From the NCBI GenBank assembly GCA_029288335.1, contig JARIHJ010000022.1, positions 1-5,135 of the forward strand: DNA of 5,135 nucleotides, in the 5' to 3' direction. Both the position numbers and the translations under genes were made by a program. Positions 1 to 5,135 of the stretch are shown piece after piece. Position 1 is the stretch's first letter, and each line of letters opens with the position of its first letter. A model generated the notes under the pieces. It saw nothing but the letters and a program-made list of their open reading frames with translations. It ran no database searches and had not been told where the DNA came from. Source of the DNA: Candidatus Saccharimonadota bacterium (GTDB lineage: Bacteria; Patescibacteriota; Saccharimonadia; Saccharimonadales; UBA4665).

Positions 1-31
1 TCGTGGGCTCGGAGATGTGTATAAGAGACAG
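1..31 (+). other. Untrimmed Nextera (Tn5) read-2 adapter
   Basis: The first 12 bases match the 3' part of the Illumina Nextera i7-side adapter (TCGTGGGCTCGG). They are followed by the 19-base Tn5 mosaic end AGATGTGTATAAGAGACAG. This is library sequence, not genome. An apparent plus-strand ORF starting at base 3 reads MGSEMCIRDR from the adapter and is an artefact. On the minus strand the adapter has no stop in the ftsK frame, so automated calling would add a false tail, SVSYTHLRAH, to the truncated FtsK. Confidence 0.98.
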
Positions 32-1409
32 AATGTGGAATGTCGTTATACGGCGTCAATTCCACTCGCTTTGGGTCGACCAGAATGAGTTTAAGGTCAG
101 CGGGGCCGTTGCGGTAAAGCAAGCTAGTCAAAATCGTGTTAATCATCACCGACTTACCGCTACCGGTTTGGCCGGCGACCAACAAATGCGGCATTCGGCC
201 CAAATCGGCCACCACTGGCGTACCAGCGATATCCTTACCAATAGCAAAACCTAGCGGCGATTTCAGGCGCTGCCACTGATCGGACTCTAGGAGCGAACTG
301 ACACGGACTGTCGCCGCCTTAACGTTCGGGACCTCGATACCAACGGCTTTTTTGCCCGGAATCGGCGCTTCCATCCGGATACTCGACGCACCCAGATCGA
401 GGGCTAAATTGCTCTCGAGCGCGGTAATTTTAGTAAGTTTCACCCCTGTGGGCGGCCGCATCGTGTACTGAGTAATACGTGGGCCAACGTTCGCGCCCTC
501 CATTTCAACGGGGATGTTGAAGTTGGCATAGGTATTTTCGATGATCTTGGCGTTGCCCTCGACATCGCCGGGGTTAGCCTTATCCGGCTTTTGGCTTAGT
601 AGATCTATCGGCGGAAACTTCCAATTTGGGTCGCTAGCGGCGGTCAGGGCTTCGTGCTCCTGCTCACTAGTGAGTTTCCTAGCACTATTCTTGAGACTGG
701 GCATTCGCGCTACAGTCACCGGTTCCTCGTTAGCGTTACTATTGCCACGCTCGATTGGTACGCCTTCCTTTAGCTTGAAGCCGGATCCCTCCACGTTCGC
801 CTTCAGGGCGTCCAGGTCGGTGTCCGTTTCCGCCTTCTCGCGTTTAAATAAACTTAGGATGGCTTTGGGTGAAATCGCCAGTGCGAAAAAGACCGCTAAC
901 ACTGCTAGCAGGAAGAATATCATCGCCGCTGGAATCTGACTTAGAAAGCTCAAGACGCCGGCGCCAATCAGCTGACCAACGTGGCCGCCGTGGCCGCCGT
1001 TCCAGCTACCACTAATGTGATTAGCAAAAGCTGCAAAGAACCAGCTGGCGCTGAAAAGCATCACCAGTGCGGCGCTGGTTAATTTTGGCAACGGTATCCG
1101 GTGATCCTCGGTTTTAAATTTGTAAACACCCCAATAAATAAGCGCCAGCGGCAGGATATAAGCCGCCCAGCCGAATGCCCAATGCGTACCTCTAAACATA
1201 CTGACTGGCAGTGGCCCACCGGCGTGAAAACCACCAAGCAGCAGCAAAAGCGCGATAATTAGCAGGCCAACCGCGCCAGATAGCTGCCAGAAAGCCGTCT
1301 GCTCTGCCGCTTTTTGCGGATTTACTTCGGTTTTGCTAGCCTTTCTAGCCGCGCTAGCAGCCGGCCTCTTGCTGGCTTTTGATTTTGTTGATTTTTTCTT
1401 TTTAGCCAT
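32..1409 (-). CDS. ftsK: DNA translocase FtsK/SpoIIIE family, 3' end truncated by contig edge
   Basis: FtsK is a septum-anchored hexameric ATPase that pumps chromosomal DNA during division. The reading frame opens at ATG 1409 and gives 459 visible residues before the adapter. A Lys/Ala/Ser-rich basic tail (about 1-35) precedes four predicted membrane segments (about 40-62, 77-95, 111-130, 147-178). A charged linker covers about 188-285. The alpha/beta motor follows, with the family stretches GPRITQY (309-315) and PGKKAVGIEVPN (351-362). The Walker A motif is AGQTGSGKS (412-420; K419, S420) and the conserved VDPKRVEL is at 444-451. The sequence stops at YNDIPH, where family members continue. 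Walker B, the rest of the motor and any winged-helix gamma domain are therefore missing because of the contig edge, not through gene decay. The gene lies 36 nt after the 113-aa gene and has its own promoter. The family assignment is secure. Confidence 0.96.
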
Positions 1410-1419
1410 AACCTTATAT

Positions 1420-1448
1420 ATTATACCGTTACTACAGGGTAGAGTCTA
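1420..1448 (-). promoter_or_regulatory. Sigma70-like promoter of ftsK
   Basis: On the minus strand, TAGACT (1448-1443, 4 of 6 to TTGACA) and a perfect TATAAT (1425-1420) are separated by exactly 17 bases. Only 10 bases lie between the -10 box and the ftsK ATG at 1409. Transcription would then start near 1413 and leave a leader of about 4 bases. The -35 box overlaps the TAG stop of the 113-aa gene. A short AAGG lies 2 bases before the ATG, too close to act as a normal ribosome binding site. The prediction rests on sequence only. Confidence 0.65.
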
Positions 1449-1450
1449 CC
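1438..1450. repeat. 13-bp perfect palindrome over the ftsK -35 region
   Basis: GGTAGA and TCTACC flank a single central base (1444). The palindrome covers the -35 hexamer of the proposed ftsK promoter and the last codons and stop of the 113-aa gene. It could be a small operator. As RNA it would form only a 5-bp stem with a 3-nt loop and is not followed by a T-run on the minus strand, so a terminator role is unlikely. Confidence 0.4.
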
Positions 1451-1787
1451 ACTTTGGCAAGTCTTGCTCGCCTCTCATAATAGCTTCTATGCGGCTGTCG
1501 AAAAGGTCACGGGCGTACCAGTAGGCCTCAAGTGAGACTGTCTCGCCTTTGGAATGTATGTCGTCAAACGTCTTCCGTAGGCGAGAAAGCTCTTTATGCA
1601 CGGCTTCAAAAATCTCTTGTGTTGGTTGTTCCATGCGTTTTGCAACGATTTGGGAGGCATATTGGGCATCCGGGTCGGGCTCACCTTCCATAATTCTAAA
1701 ATCCCCCTCAAGAATCTCATCGGGCACTTTATAACCAACGTTTTCAGAGCTAAAAAGATGGAATTCAGAATTTCCTGATTCTGCCAT
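1446..1787 (-). CDS. Hypothetical acidic 113-aa protein
   Basis: I do not recognise this protein. It is soluble, with no signal peptide or membrane segment. An acidic N-terminal half contains the stretch EGEPDPDAQ (34-42). A charged, probably helical segment covers about 43-80 (KRMEQPTQEIFEAVHKELSRLRKTF), and a second helix covers about 84-105. It has no cysteine and ends in DLPKW. The ATG at 1787 is chosen because a consensus-like promoter ends exactly 6 bases before it. There is no Shine-Dalgarno, which fits leaderless translation. It sits alone between the RNase J gene (69 nt upstream) and ftsK (36 nt downstream). An overlapping 115-codon frame starting at 1834 is less likely because its start lies upstream of the promoter. 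The gene is probably real, but its function is unknown. Confidence 0.7.
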   Translation of the reverse strand: MAESGNSEFHLFSSENVGYKVPDEILEGDFRIMEGEPDPDAQYASQIVAKRMEQPTQEIFEAVHKELSRLRKTFDDIHSKGETVSLEAYWYARDLFDSRIEAIMRGEQDLPKW

Positions 1788-1793
1788 GCTATA

Positions 1794-1822
1794 ACTATAG
1801 CAAATTTTACAACTATTGTCAA
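1794..1822 (-). promoter_or_regulatory. Sigma70-like promoter of the 113-aa gene, leaderless
   Basis: On the minus strand, a perfect -35 TTGACA (1822-1817) and TATAGT (1799-1794, 5 of 6 to TATAAT) are separated by 17 bases of AT-rich DNA. Six bases (TATAGC) then lead directly into the ATG at 1787. The usual start point, about 7 bases after the -10 box, falls on the A of the ATG, which predicts a leaderless mRNA. This is the best-matching promoter in the window. Confidence 0.78.
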
Positions 1823-1856
1823 TAACTGAAGCAAGCCATTGTGCTTGTCCGGCTAG

Positions 1857-3878
1857 CTAGTCGGGCTGGTCTTGACCGAGCAGACGGGCGCGCATTTCGG
1901 CAAAGCGGCGTTCCTGCTCCTTGGCAATGTCGTCTGCCGTCTTGGTCTGCTCTGGTTTGCTCACGGTTTTAACGTCACCCCGACCGCTAACCACGTTGAC
2001 CACTGGAATGACAATCGGGCTACGGCCGGTTTTTTCAAACAAGAAATGAGTAACGTGATCTTTGAGCTCGGCTTTGAAGCGGTCGAGGTCGACACGCTTG
2101 TAGCGCTGCTGGACGGCGCGCTTGAGCTCATTGCGGAGGCCCGACATTAGCTCTTCACTGTCCTTCATATATATGAAGCCGCGGCTGATGATATCGGGGC
2201 TAGTCAGCAAATTACCGGATTTTTTGTCGACCGTCAGCACCACGCAAACGAGGCCCTCCTCGGATAAGAGTACGCGGTCACGCACCACGACACTATTGAC
2301 TGTACGGCCGGTTGAATCGACTAGGACGTGACCAGTTGGGACTTGGCCAGCCGGTTCCCACTTATCTTTGGTAATCAGAAAACTATCACCGTTGTCAGCC
2401 CGGATAATATTATTGCGCGGCCAGCCTTCCTCAACGGCCATCTCCTCATAGTAGCGCCGGTTCTGGGCGCCAGCATAAATCGGTATGAAGAATTTCGGTC
2501 TGACTAAATGTAGCATTTCTCGGTACTCATCGCGGTAAGCGTGGCCAGAAACGTGGAGCGGTCCCACGTGATCAACTTCGTGATTCGGGGCTTGGAACAA
2601 ATGCACACCTCGCGCCACTAGTTCATCACCGACTCTTTCGTAACTATCGCCGTTACCAGGAATAGGCGTTGAGCTGACAATCACCGTATCGCCCTCTTTT
2701 AATTTAATATGACGATGTTCGCCAGCAGCCATTCTAACTAGGGCCGAACCAGGCTCGCCCTGGCCACCAGTACAAATTACTAATATCTGTTTGTCGGGTA
2801 AATTGGGCATATCGTGCATCGCTTGAACAGTGCCTTTGCCAACTTTCAAAATGCCGTTTCGAACGGCAATTTCGGCATAGCTCATCATACTGCGGCCATC
2901 GAGCGCGACACGCCGGCCCGCCGCTTCGGCAGCGTTGATTATCATCTGGACACGGTTCATATTGGATGAAAAGCAAGCTACGAACACTCGGCCTTCAGCC
3001 TGACCAATGATATCGTGAAAGCTCTGCTGCAAGGTGCTTTCCGTCGGAGTACGGCCAGGTTTCTGTGTATTACAGCAGTCGCTCATAAAAACGAGCACGC
3101 CTTCGTCGCCAAGCTGCTTAAGCCGTTCAATATCGGTAGGCTTGTCATCCAGCGGCTCCGGATCCAGCCGCCAGTCTCCACTGTTAATAATCCGTCCCAC
3201 CGGCGTATCAACAACTATTAGGCTGGTTTCCGGCACAGAATGTGTGATTCTGACTAGCTCGACAAAAAAGGCACCCACCTTAAGCCTTTCGTGGCCATCC
3301 ATATTCATAATCACCATTTCCGGCTCGAATTCTAGGCCGGTCTCGGCGTAGGCGTCCTCAAAAGTTTTCTCGATTACGCCCATCGTAAAGCGACTGGCGT
3401 AGATTGGTGCCGGGAATTTCGGTACGATGTGTTTTAGCCCGCCCAAGTGGTCTAAGTGACCGTGGCTGATGACATAACCCTTAATTTTGTGCTTAATTTG
3501 CTCGAGGTAAGTCGTGTCATTGATGCTGTAATTGATGCCTGGCAGATTAAGACCCAGATTGTTACCACAGTCGAGAATTAGAGCATCGTTCTGCCACTCG
3601 AGAACCTGCATATTTTTTTCACCGATGGCTTCCTGGCCGCCGAGGAAGGTGATTTTGAGCTTTTCAAAATCGTCTTTAATTAAGTTCGCCCGGCGTGGTT
3701 TTTCCTCAGTTACTGGCTTTGCCGCCGAGTACTGGTTAGCGAATTTTATCGCGTCCATTTCGACTTTTTTCTGCGCCCGCACGGCGGCACCACGGGCGCT
3801 ATTCAGGCGCAAGCCACCATTGTTTGATTGGTTATTCGGCCTATTTGGCCGCGTTTTATTATTAGAGTTATTTGGCAT
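1857..3878 (-). CDS. rnj: Ribonuclease J-type metallo-beta-lactamase/beta-CASP RNase
   Basis: RNase J enzymes degrade and process RNA as 5'-3' exo- and endonucleases in the cytoplasm. This 673-aa protein has an Asn/Arg-rich disordered extension (about 1-65, beginning MPNNSNNKTR). The metallo-beta-lactamase core runs from about 73, with the metal motif SHGHLDHLGG (138-147; H139, H141, D143, H144), H213 in THSVPE and D235 in SGDWRLD. The beta-CASP part includes MSDCCN (265-270, motif A D267; usually SDSTN), FSSNMNRVQ (303-311; usually SN-hydrophobic-HR), TGGQGEP (370-376), PIPGNG (405-410) and HVSGHA (442-447, motif B H446). A C-terminal domain follows (about 540-635). The family motif C His-Gly-Glu is replaced by Y468-A469-G470, so the last metal-binding His is missing. 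The length exceeds the roughly 555 aa of Bacillus RNase J1, mainly because of the two ends. The start at ATG 3878 has a strong Shine-Dalgarno. The gene overlaps the glycosylase gene by 11 nt. Confidence 0.95.
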   Translation of the reverse strand: MPNNSNNKTRPNRPNNQSNNGGLRLNSARGAAVRAQKKVEMDAIKFANQYSAAKPVTEEKPRRANLIKDDFEKLKITFLGGQEAIGEKNMQVLEWQNDALILDCGNNLGLNLPGINYSINDTTYLEQIKHKIKGYVISHGHLDHLGGLKHIVPKFPAPIYASRFTMGVIEKTFEDAYAETGLEFEPEMVIMNMDGHERLKVGAFFVELVRITHSVPETSLIVVDTPVGRIINSGDWRLDPEPLDDKPTDIERLKQLGDEGVLVFMSDCCNTQKPGRTPTESTLQQSFHDIIGQAEGRVFVACFSSNMNRVQMIINAAEAAGRRVALDGRSMMSYAEIAVRNGILKVGKGTVQAMHDMPNLPDKQILVICTGGQGEPGSALVRMAAGEHRHIKLKEGDTVIVSSTPIPGNGDSYERVGDELVARGVHLFQAPNHEVDHVGPLHVSGHAYRDEYREMLHLVRPKFFIPIYAGAQNRRYYEEMAVEEGWPRNNIIRADNGDSFLITKDKWEPAGQVPTGHVLVDSTGRTVNSVVVRDRVLLSEEGLVCVVLTVDKKSGNLLTSPDIISRGFIYMKDSEELMSGLRNELKRAVQQRYKRVDLDRFKAELKDHVTHFLFEKTGRSPIVIPVVNVVSGRGDVKTVSKPEQTKTADDIAKEQERRFAEMRARLLGQDQPD

Positions 3879-4503
3879 TATTGCCTCCTTTAGAATTACT
3901 AGATAATTTATTTAAGATAATTGGGATTTTCATAAAATCGTCGATGAGGGTTTGGCGCTGTGAGCCGTTATATAATGCCGCCGCCGGATGGTACAAAGGT
4001 AGTATCACGAGCTCAAGAGAGTTATTTTTTTGTCCCTTTAGACTTATTTTAACACGTTTTGGTTCACCGTGGCACTGGCTGATAAACAGCTCCGGCAAGA
4101 AGCAATTGAGTGAGTGGCGGCCAAGCGTCGCCACAATTTTCGGCTGAATGATTTCGAGCTGCTGCTGTAGGTATGGCAAAAAAGCCTTTTTTTCCGCTGG
4201 CAACGGGTCGCGGTTATTCGGCGGCCGATATTTGACGATGTTCGTTATGTAAATATCCTCGCGCTTCAAATTAACCATCGCCAGCATTTCGTTCAAGAAT
4301 TTTCCGGCCGCACCAACGAACGGTTTGCCCTGCTCATCCTCATTTTTGCCTGGCGCCTCACCTATGAACACCACGTCGGCATCTGGACTTCCGTCGCCAA
4401 ACACCAGCTGCGTCGCCCCGGCCCTCAGCTCTGGTGTCGGATCATCCTTCTCAATCTTTGCCTTCAGCTCCTCCAGTAACTGCTGCTTAGTTTTCGCTGC
4501 CAT
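3868..4503 (-). CDS. Family 4-type uracil-DNA glycosylase lacking Fe-S cysteines
   Basis: This enzyme family removes uracil, arising from cytosine deamination or misincorporation, from DNA as the first step of base excision repair. The 211-aa protein shows VFGDGSPDADVVFIGEAPG (34-52), the catalytic motif GEAPG (48-52) followed by ED (55-56) and GKPFVG (59-64), then TNIVKYRPPNNRDP (87-100) and the C-terminal YHPAA (171-175; H172). The length is typical. In family 4 proteins four cysteines bind a [4Fe-4S] cluster: an N-terminal CxxC and two Cys 16 residues apart after TNxVK. Here these positions hold D21 and P24 (approximate alignment), Y92 and F108. The only cysteines, C134 and C144, lie elsewhere. 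The start ATG 4503 shares one base with the upstream stop (TAATG). The 3' end overlaps the RNase J gene by 11 nt. The family call is firm; activity without the cluster is inferred from the retained motifs. Confidence 0.93.
   Translation of the reverse strand: MAAKTKQQLLEELKAKIEKDDPTPELRAGATQLVFGDGSPDADVVFIGEAPGKNEDEQGKPFVGAAGKFLNEMLAMVNLKREDIYITNIVKYRPPNNRDPLPAEKKAFLPYLQQQLEIIQPKIVATLGRHSLNCFLPELFISQCHGEPKRVKISLKGQKNNSLELVILPLYHPAAALYNGSQRQTLIDDFMKIPIILNKLSSNSKGGNNAK
3884..3891 (-). promoter_or_regulatory. Ribosome binding site of RNase J, inside the upstream gene
   Basis: AAAGGAGG stands 5 bases before the ATG at 3878 and is the strongest Shine-Dalgarno in the window. It lies within the last codons of the glycosylase gene, where it encodes a Gly-Gly pair. 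Ribosomes finishing that gene would expose or deliver this start. It settles the RNase J start. Confidence 0.88.
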
Positions 4504-4877
4504 TATTTTTGGACTCCTTTCATAACAGAACCATGGCTACGTATAACCAGAAAGAGTCGTACTAGGCTCGGCGTGCTATAGATGATAATGACAGCAAGCA
4601 CCAAGCAGTACGCGTCTACAGCGAGATTTTTGAAGCCAATAGTAACTACTCCAGCGAACAGGAGCCCGGCAGCCAGTATCGTTATTATGAAATTGTAAAC
4701 AAATATCAACCATTGGTTTACTTTTGAGAGCTCAATTATTTCGCCCCAACTTCGCCGTTGCTGCCACCAGCTCGCACCGCGGCGGCGCCACCATTCGGCC
4801 GTGTCCTTACTATATGCAAAAGTAATCAACGCCGGCCTTCGCCATAAGTCTTCCTGATTCAGAGTGAATCTACTCAT
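4503..4877 (-). CDS. Small Trp/Arg-rich two-helix membrane protein, 124 aa
   Basis: I do not recognise a family. The N-terminal half (1-54) is polar, probably cytoplasmic and unusually rich in Trp and Arg. W29-W30, W37-W38 and W44 punctuate a strongly basic stretch (R31-R33, R41-R42). Two hydrophobic segments follow at about 56-80 and 87-112, then a short basic tail ending MKGVQK. A hairpin in the membrane with both ends inside fits the positive charges. The start ATG 4877 overlaps the TGA of the upstream gene (ATGA) and has no clear Shine-Dalgarno, so translation probably depends on coupling. The stop overlaps the glycosylase start by one base. Its place in this operon may mean it supports or tethers a neighbouring product, but nothing in the sequence shows this directly. 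Confidence 0.8.
   Translation of the reverse strand: MSRFTLNQEDLWRRPALITFAYSKDTAEWWRRRGASWWQQRRSWGEIIELSKVNQWLIFVYNFIITILAAGLLFAGVVTIGFKNLAVDAYCLVLAVIIIYSTPSLVRLFLVIRSHGSVMKGVQK
4514..4520 (-). promoter_or_regulatory. Ribosome binding site of the glycosylase gene
   Basis: AAAGGAG lies 10 bases before the ATG at 4503, inside the final codons of the 124-aa membrane protein gene. The spacing is a little long, but re-initiation at the TAATG junction would support this start. Confidence 0.7.
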
Positions 4878-5074
4878 TTTTTATGCACCCATAGCATGCG
4901 GCTGAAATTTTGCAGGAAGCCGAATAAAAATATGAACGCCAGCAGCCAGAGCCACAGGCTGCCGCTACCGAGCGCCCAGCTGGCAAATACGTAGGCCAGG
5001 CCCAGCTCCACTAGCCCAAATACGAGGTATCCGAGCCGGGTTTTGTGGAACTTATCTATGGCTTGCAGGTTCAT
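4874..5074 (-). CDS. Small two-helix membrane protein, 66 aa
   Basis: I do not recognise a family. After a short amphipathic N-terminus (MNLQAIDKFHKTR) come two hydrophobic stretches at about 15-35 and 39-57, joined by a tight ALGSGS turn. The end is basic (WVHKK). Positive charges at both ends suggest that both termini face the cytoplasm. The ATG at 5074 is preceded by AGGAG at a long 12-base spacing. The stop forms an ATGA overlap with the next membrane protein gene, suggesting the two are made together and may associate. Upstream sequence ends after 42 genomic bases, with no promoter visible, so this may not be the first gene of the operon. Confidence 0.78.
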   Translation of the reverse strand: MNLQAIDKFHKTRLGYLVFGLVELGLAYVFASWALGSGSLWLWLLAFIFLFGFLQNFSRMLWVHKK

Positions 5075-5086
5075 TACTTTTTATAT

Positions 5087-5091
5087 CTCCT
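5087..5091 (-). promoter_or_regulatory. Ribosome binding site of the 66-aa membrane protein gene
   Basis: AGGAG on the minus strand lies 12 bases before the ATG at 5074. The spacing is longer than ideal, but no alternative start lies closer within the frame. Confidence 0.55.
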
Positions 5092-5116
5092 AATCCGGCT
5101 CAGTACACCTACTAGT

Positions 5117-5135
5117 CTGTCTCTTATACACATCT
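5117..5135 (+). other. Untrimmed Tn5 mosaic-end adapter
   Basis: CTGTCTCTTATACACATCT is the exact reverse complement of the 19-base Tn5 mosaic end used in Nextera libraries and mirrors the adapter at the left end. It marks the artificial end of the contig and should not be read as a transposon end in the organism. Confidence 0.98.

Noticed and set aside
1..31. Tn5 mosaic ends at both contig ends as evidence for a native transposon
   Set aside because: The hyperactive mosaic-end sequence plus the i7-side adapter bases is a sequencing-library signature. No transposase gene is present.
3..254. Plus-strand 83-codon ORF beginning MGSEMCIRDR
   Set aside because: Its start lies in the Nextera adapter and the rest is antisense to ftsK. 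It is a library artefact.
541..939. 132-codon plus-strand ORF
   Set aside because: Fully antisense to the linker and membrane region of ftsK, which is a clear family member. No promoter or Shine-Dalgarno of its own.
981..998. 9-bp tandem repeat GTGGCCGCC x2 in ftsK
   Set aside because: It encodes a Gly-Gly-His repeat in a Gly-rich loop between membrane segments, a usual kind of loop for FtsK. No sign of a mobile or regulatory repeat.
1487..1834. 115-codon minus-strand ORF overlapping the 113-aa gene in another frame, with a hydrophobic start
   Set aside because: Its ATG lies upstream of the -35 box of the good promoter. The hydrophobic start comes from AT-rich promoter DNA, and the remainder is out of frame with the better-supported gene.
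1832..1847. Hairpin CAAGC/GCTTG with 6-nt loop after RNase J, as a terminator
   Set aside because: Only a 5-bp stem with no T-run on the minus strand. Chance is a fair explanation.
1..5135. Frequent CTAG tetranucleotides (about 22 in the window)
   Set aside because: Close to the chance expectation of about 20 at this length and base composition. It only shows that CTAG is not avoided here.

Overview
The window is a 5.1 kb contig from an uncultured-type bacterium. Untrimmed Nextera (Tn5) adapter lies at both ends (1-31 and 5117-5135), so only about 32-5116 is genomic. GC content looks close to 50 %. Every gene lies on the minus strand and reads right to left. TGA serves as a normal stop (66-aa gene at 4874), which argues against the UGA=Gly code of Gracilibacteria/Absconditabacteria. 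The compact, overlapping genes, an Asn-rich RNase J extension and a cysteine-less family 4 uracil-DNA glycosylase suggest a Patescibacteria/CPR lineage, possibly Saccharibacteria. That placement is inference and needs a homology search.

In transcription order, the right half (5074 to 1857) is a tightly packed operon of four genes. They are two small unrecognised membrane proteins (66 and 124 aa), a family 4-type uracil-DNA glycosylase (211 aa) and an RNase J-type metallo-beta-lactamase/beta-CASP ribonuclease (673 aa). The junctions are an ATGA overlap, a TAATG overlap and an 11-nt overlap that places a strong Shine-Dalgarno inside the preceding gene. Translational coupling is therefore likely throughout.

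The left half holds two separately promoted genes: an unrecognised acidic 113-aa protein (1787 to 1446) and ftsK, encoding the septal DNA translocase (1409 to the contig edge). FtsK is cut off just after its Walker A region; it is open at the left end and has no entry among stop-bounded ORFs. Each gene has a good sigma70-like promoter ending so close to the ATG that the transcripts should be leaderless or nearly so. The operon genes, in contrast, mostly have Shine-Dalgarno sites.

The most notable points are: (1) the glycosylase lacks all four [4Fe-4S] cysteines while keeping its catalytic motifs; (2) the RNase J has Tyr-Ala-Gly where the family has the His-Gly-Glu motif containing the last metal-binding histidine (beta-CASP motif C); (3) the predicted leaderless starts; and (4) coupling of two small membrane proteins to DNA repair and RNA decay enzymes. 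No RNA genes, CRISPR arrays, insertion sequences or convincing terminators were seen. No gap between genes exceeds about 70 bases.
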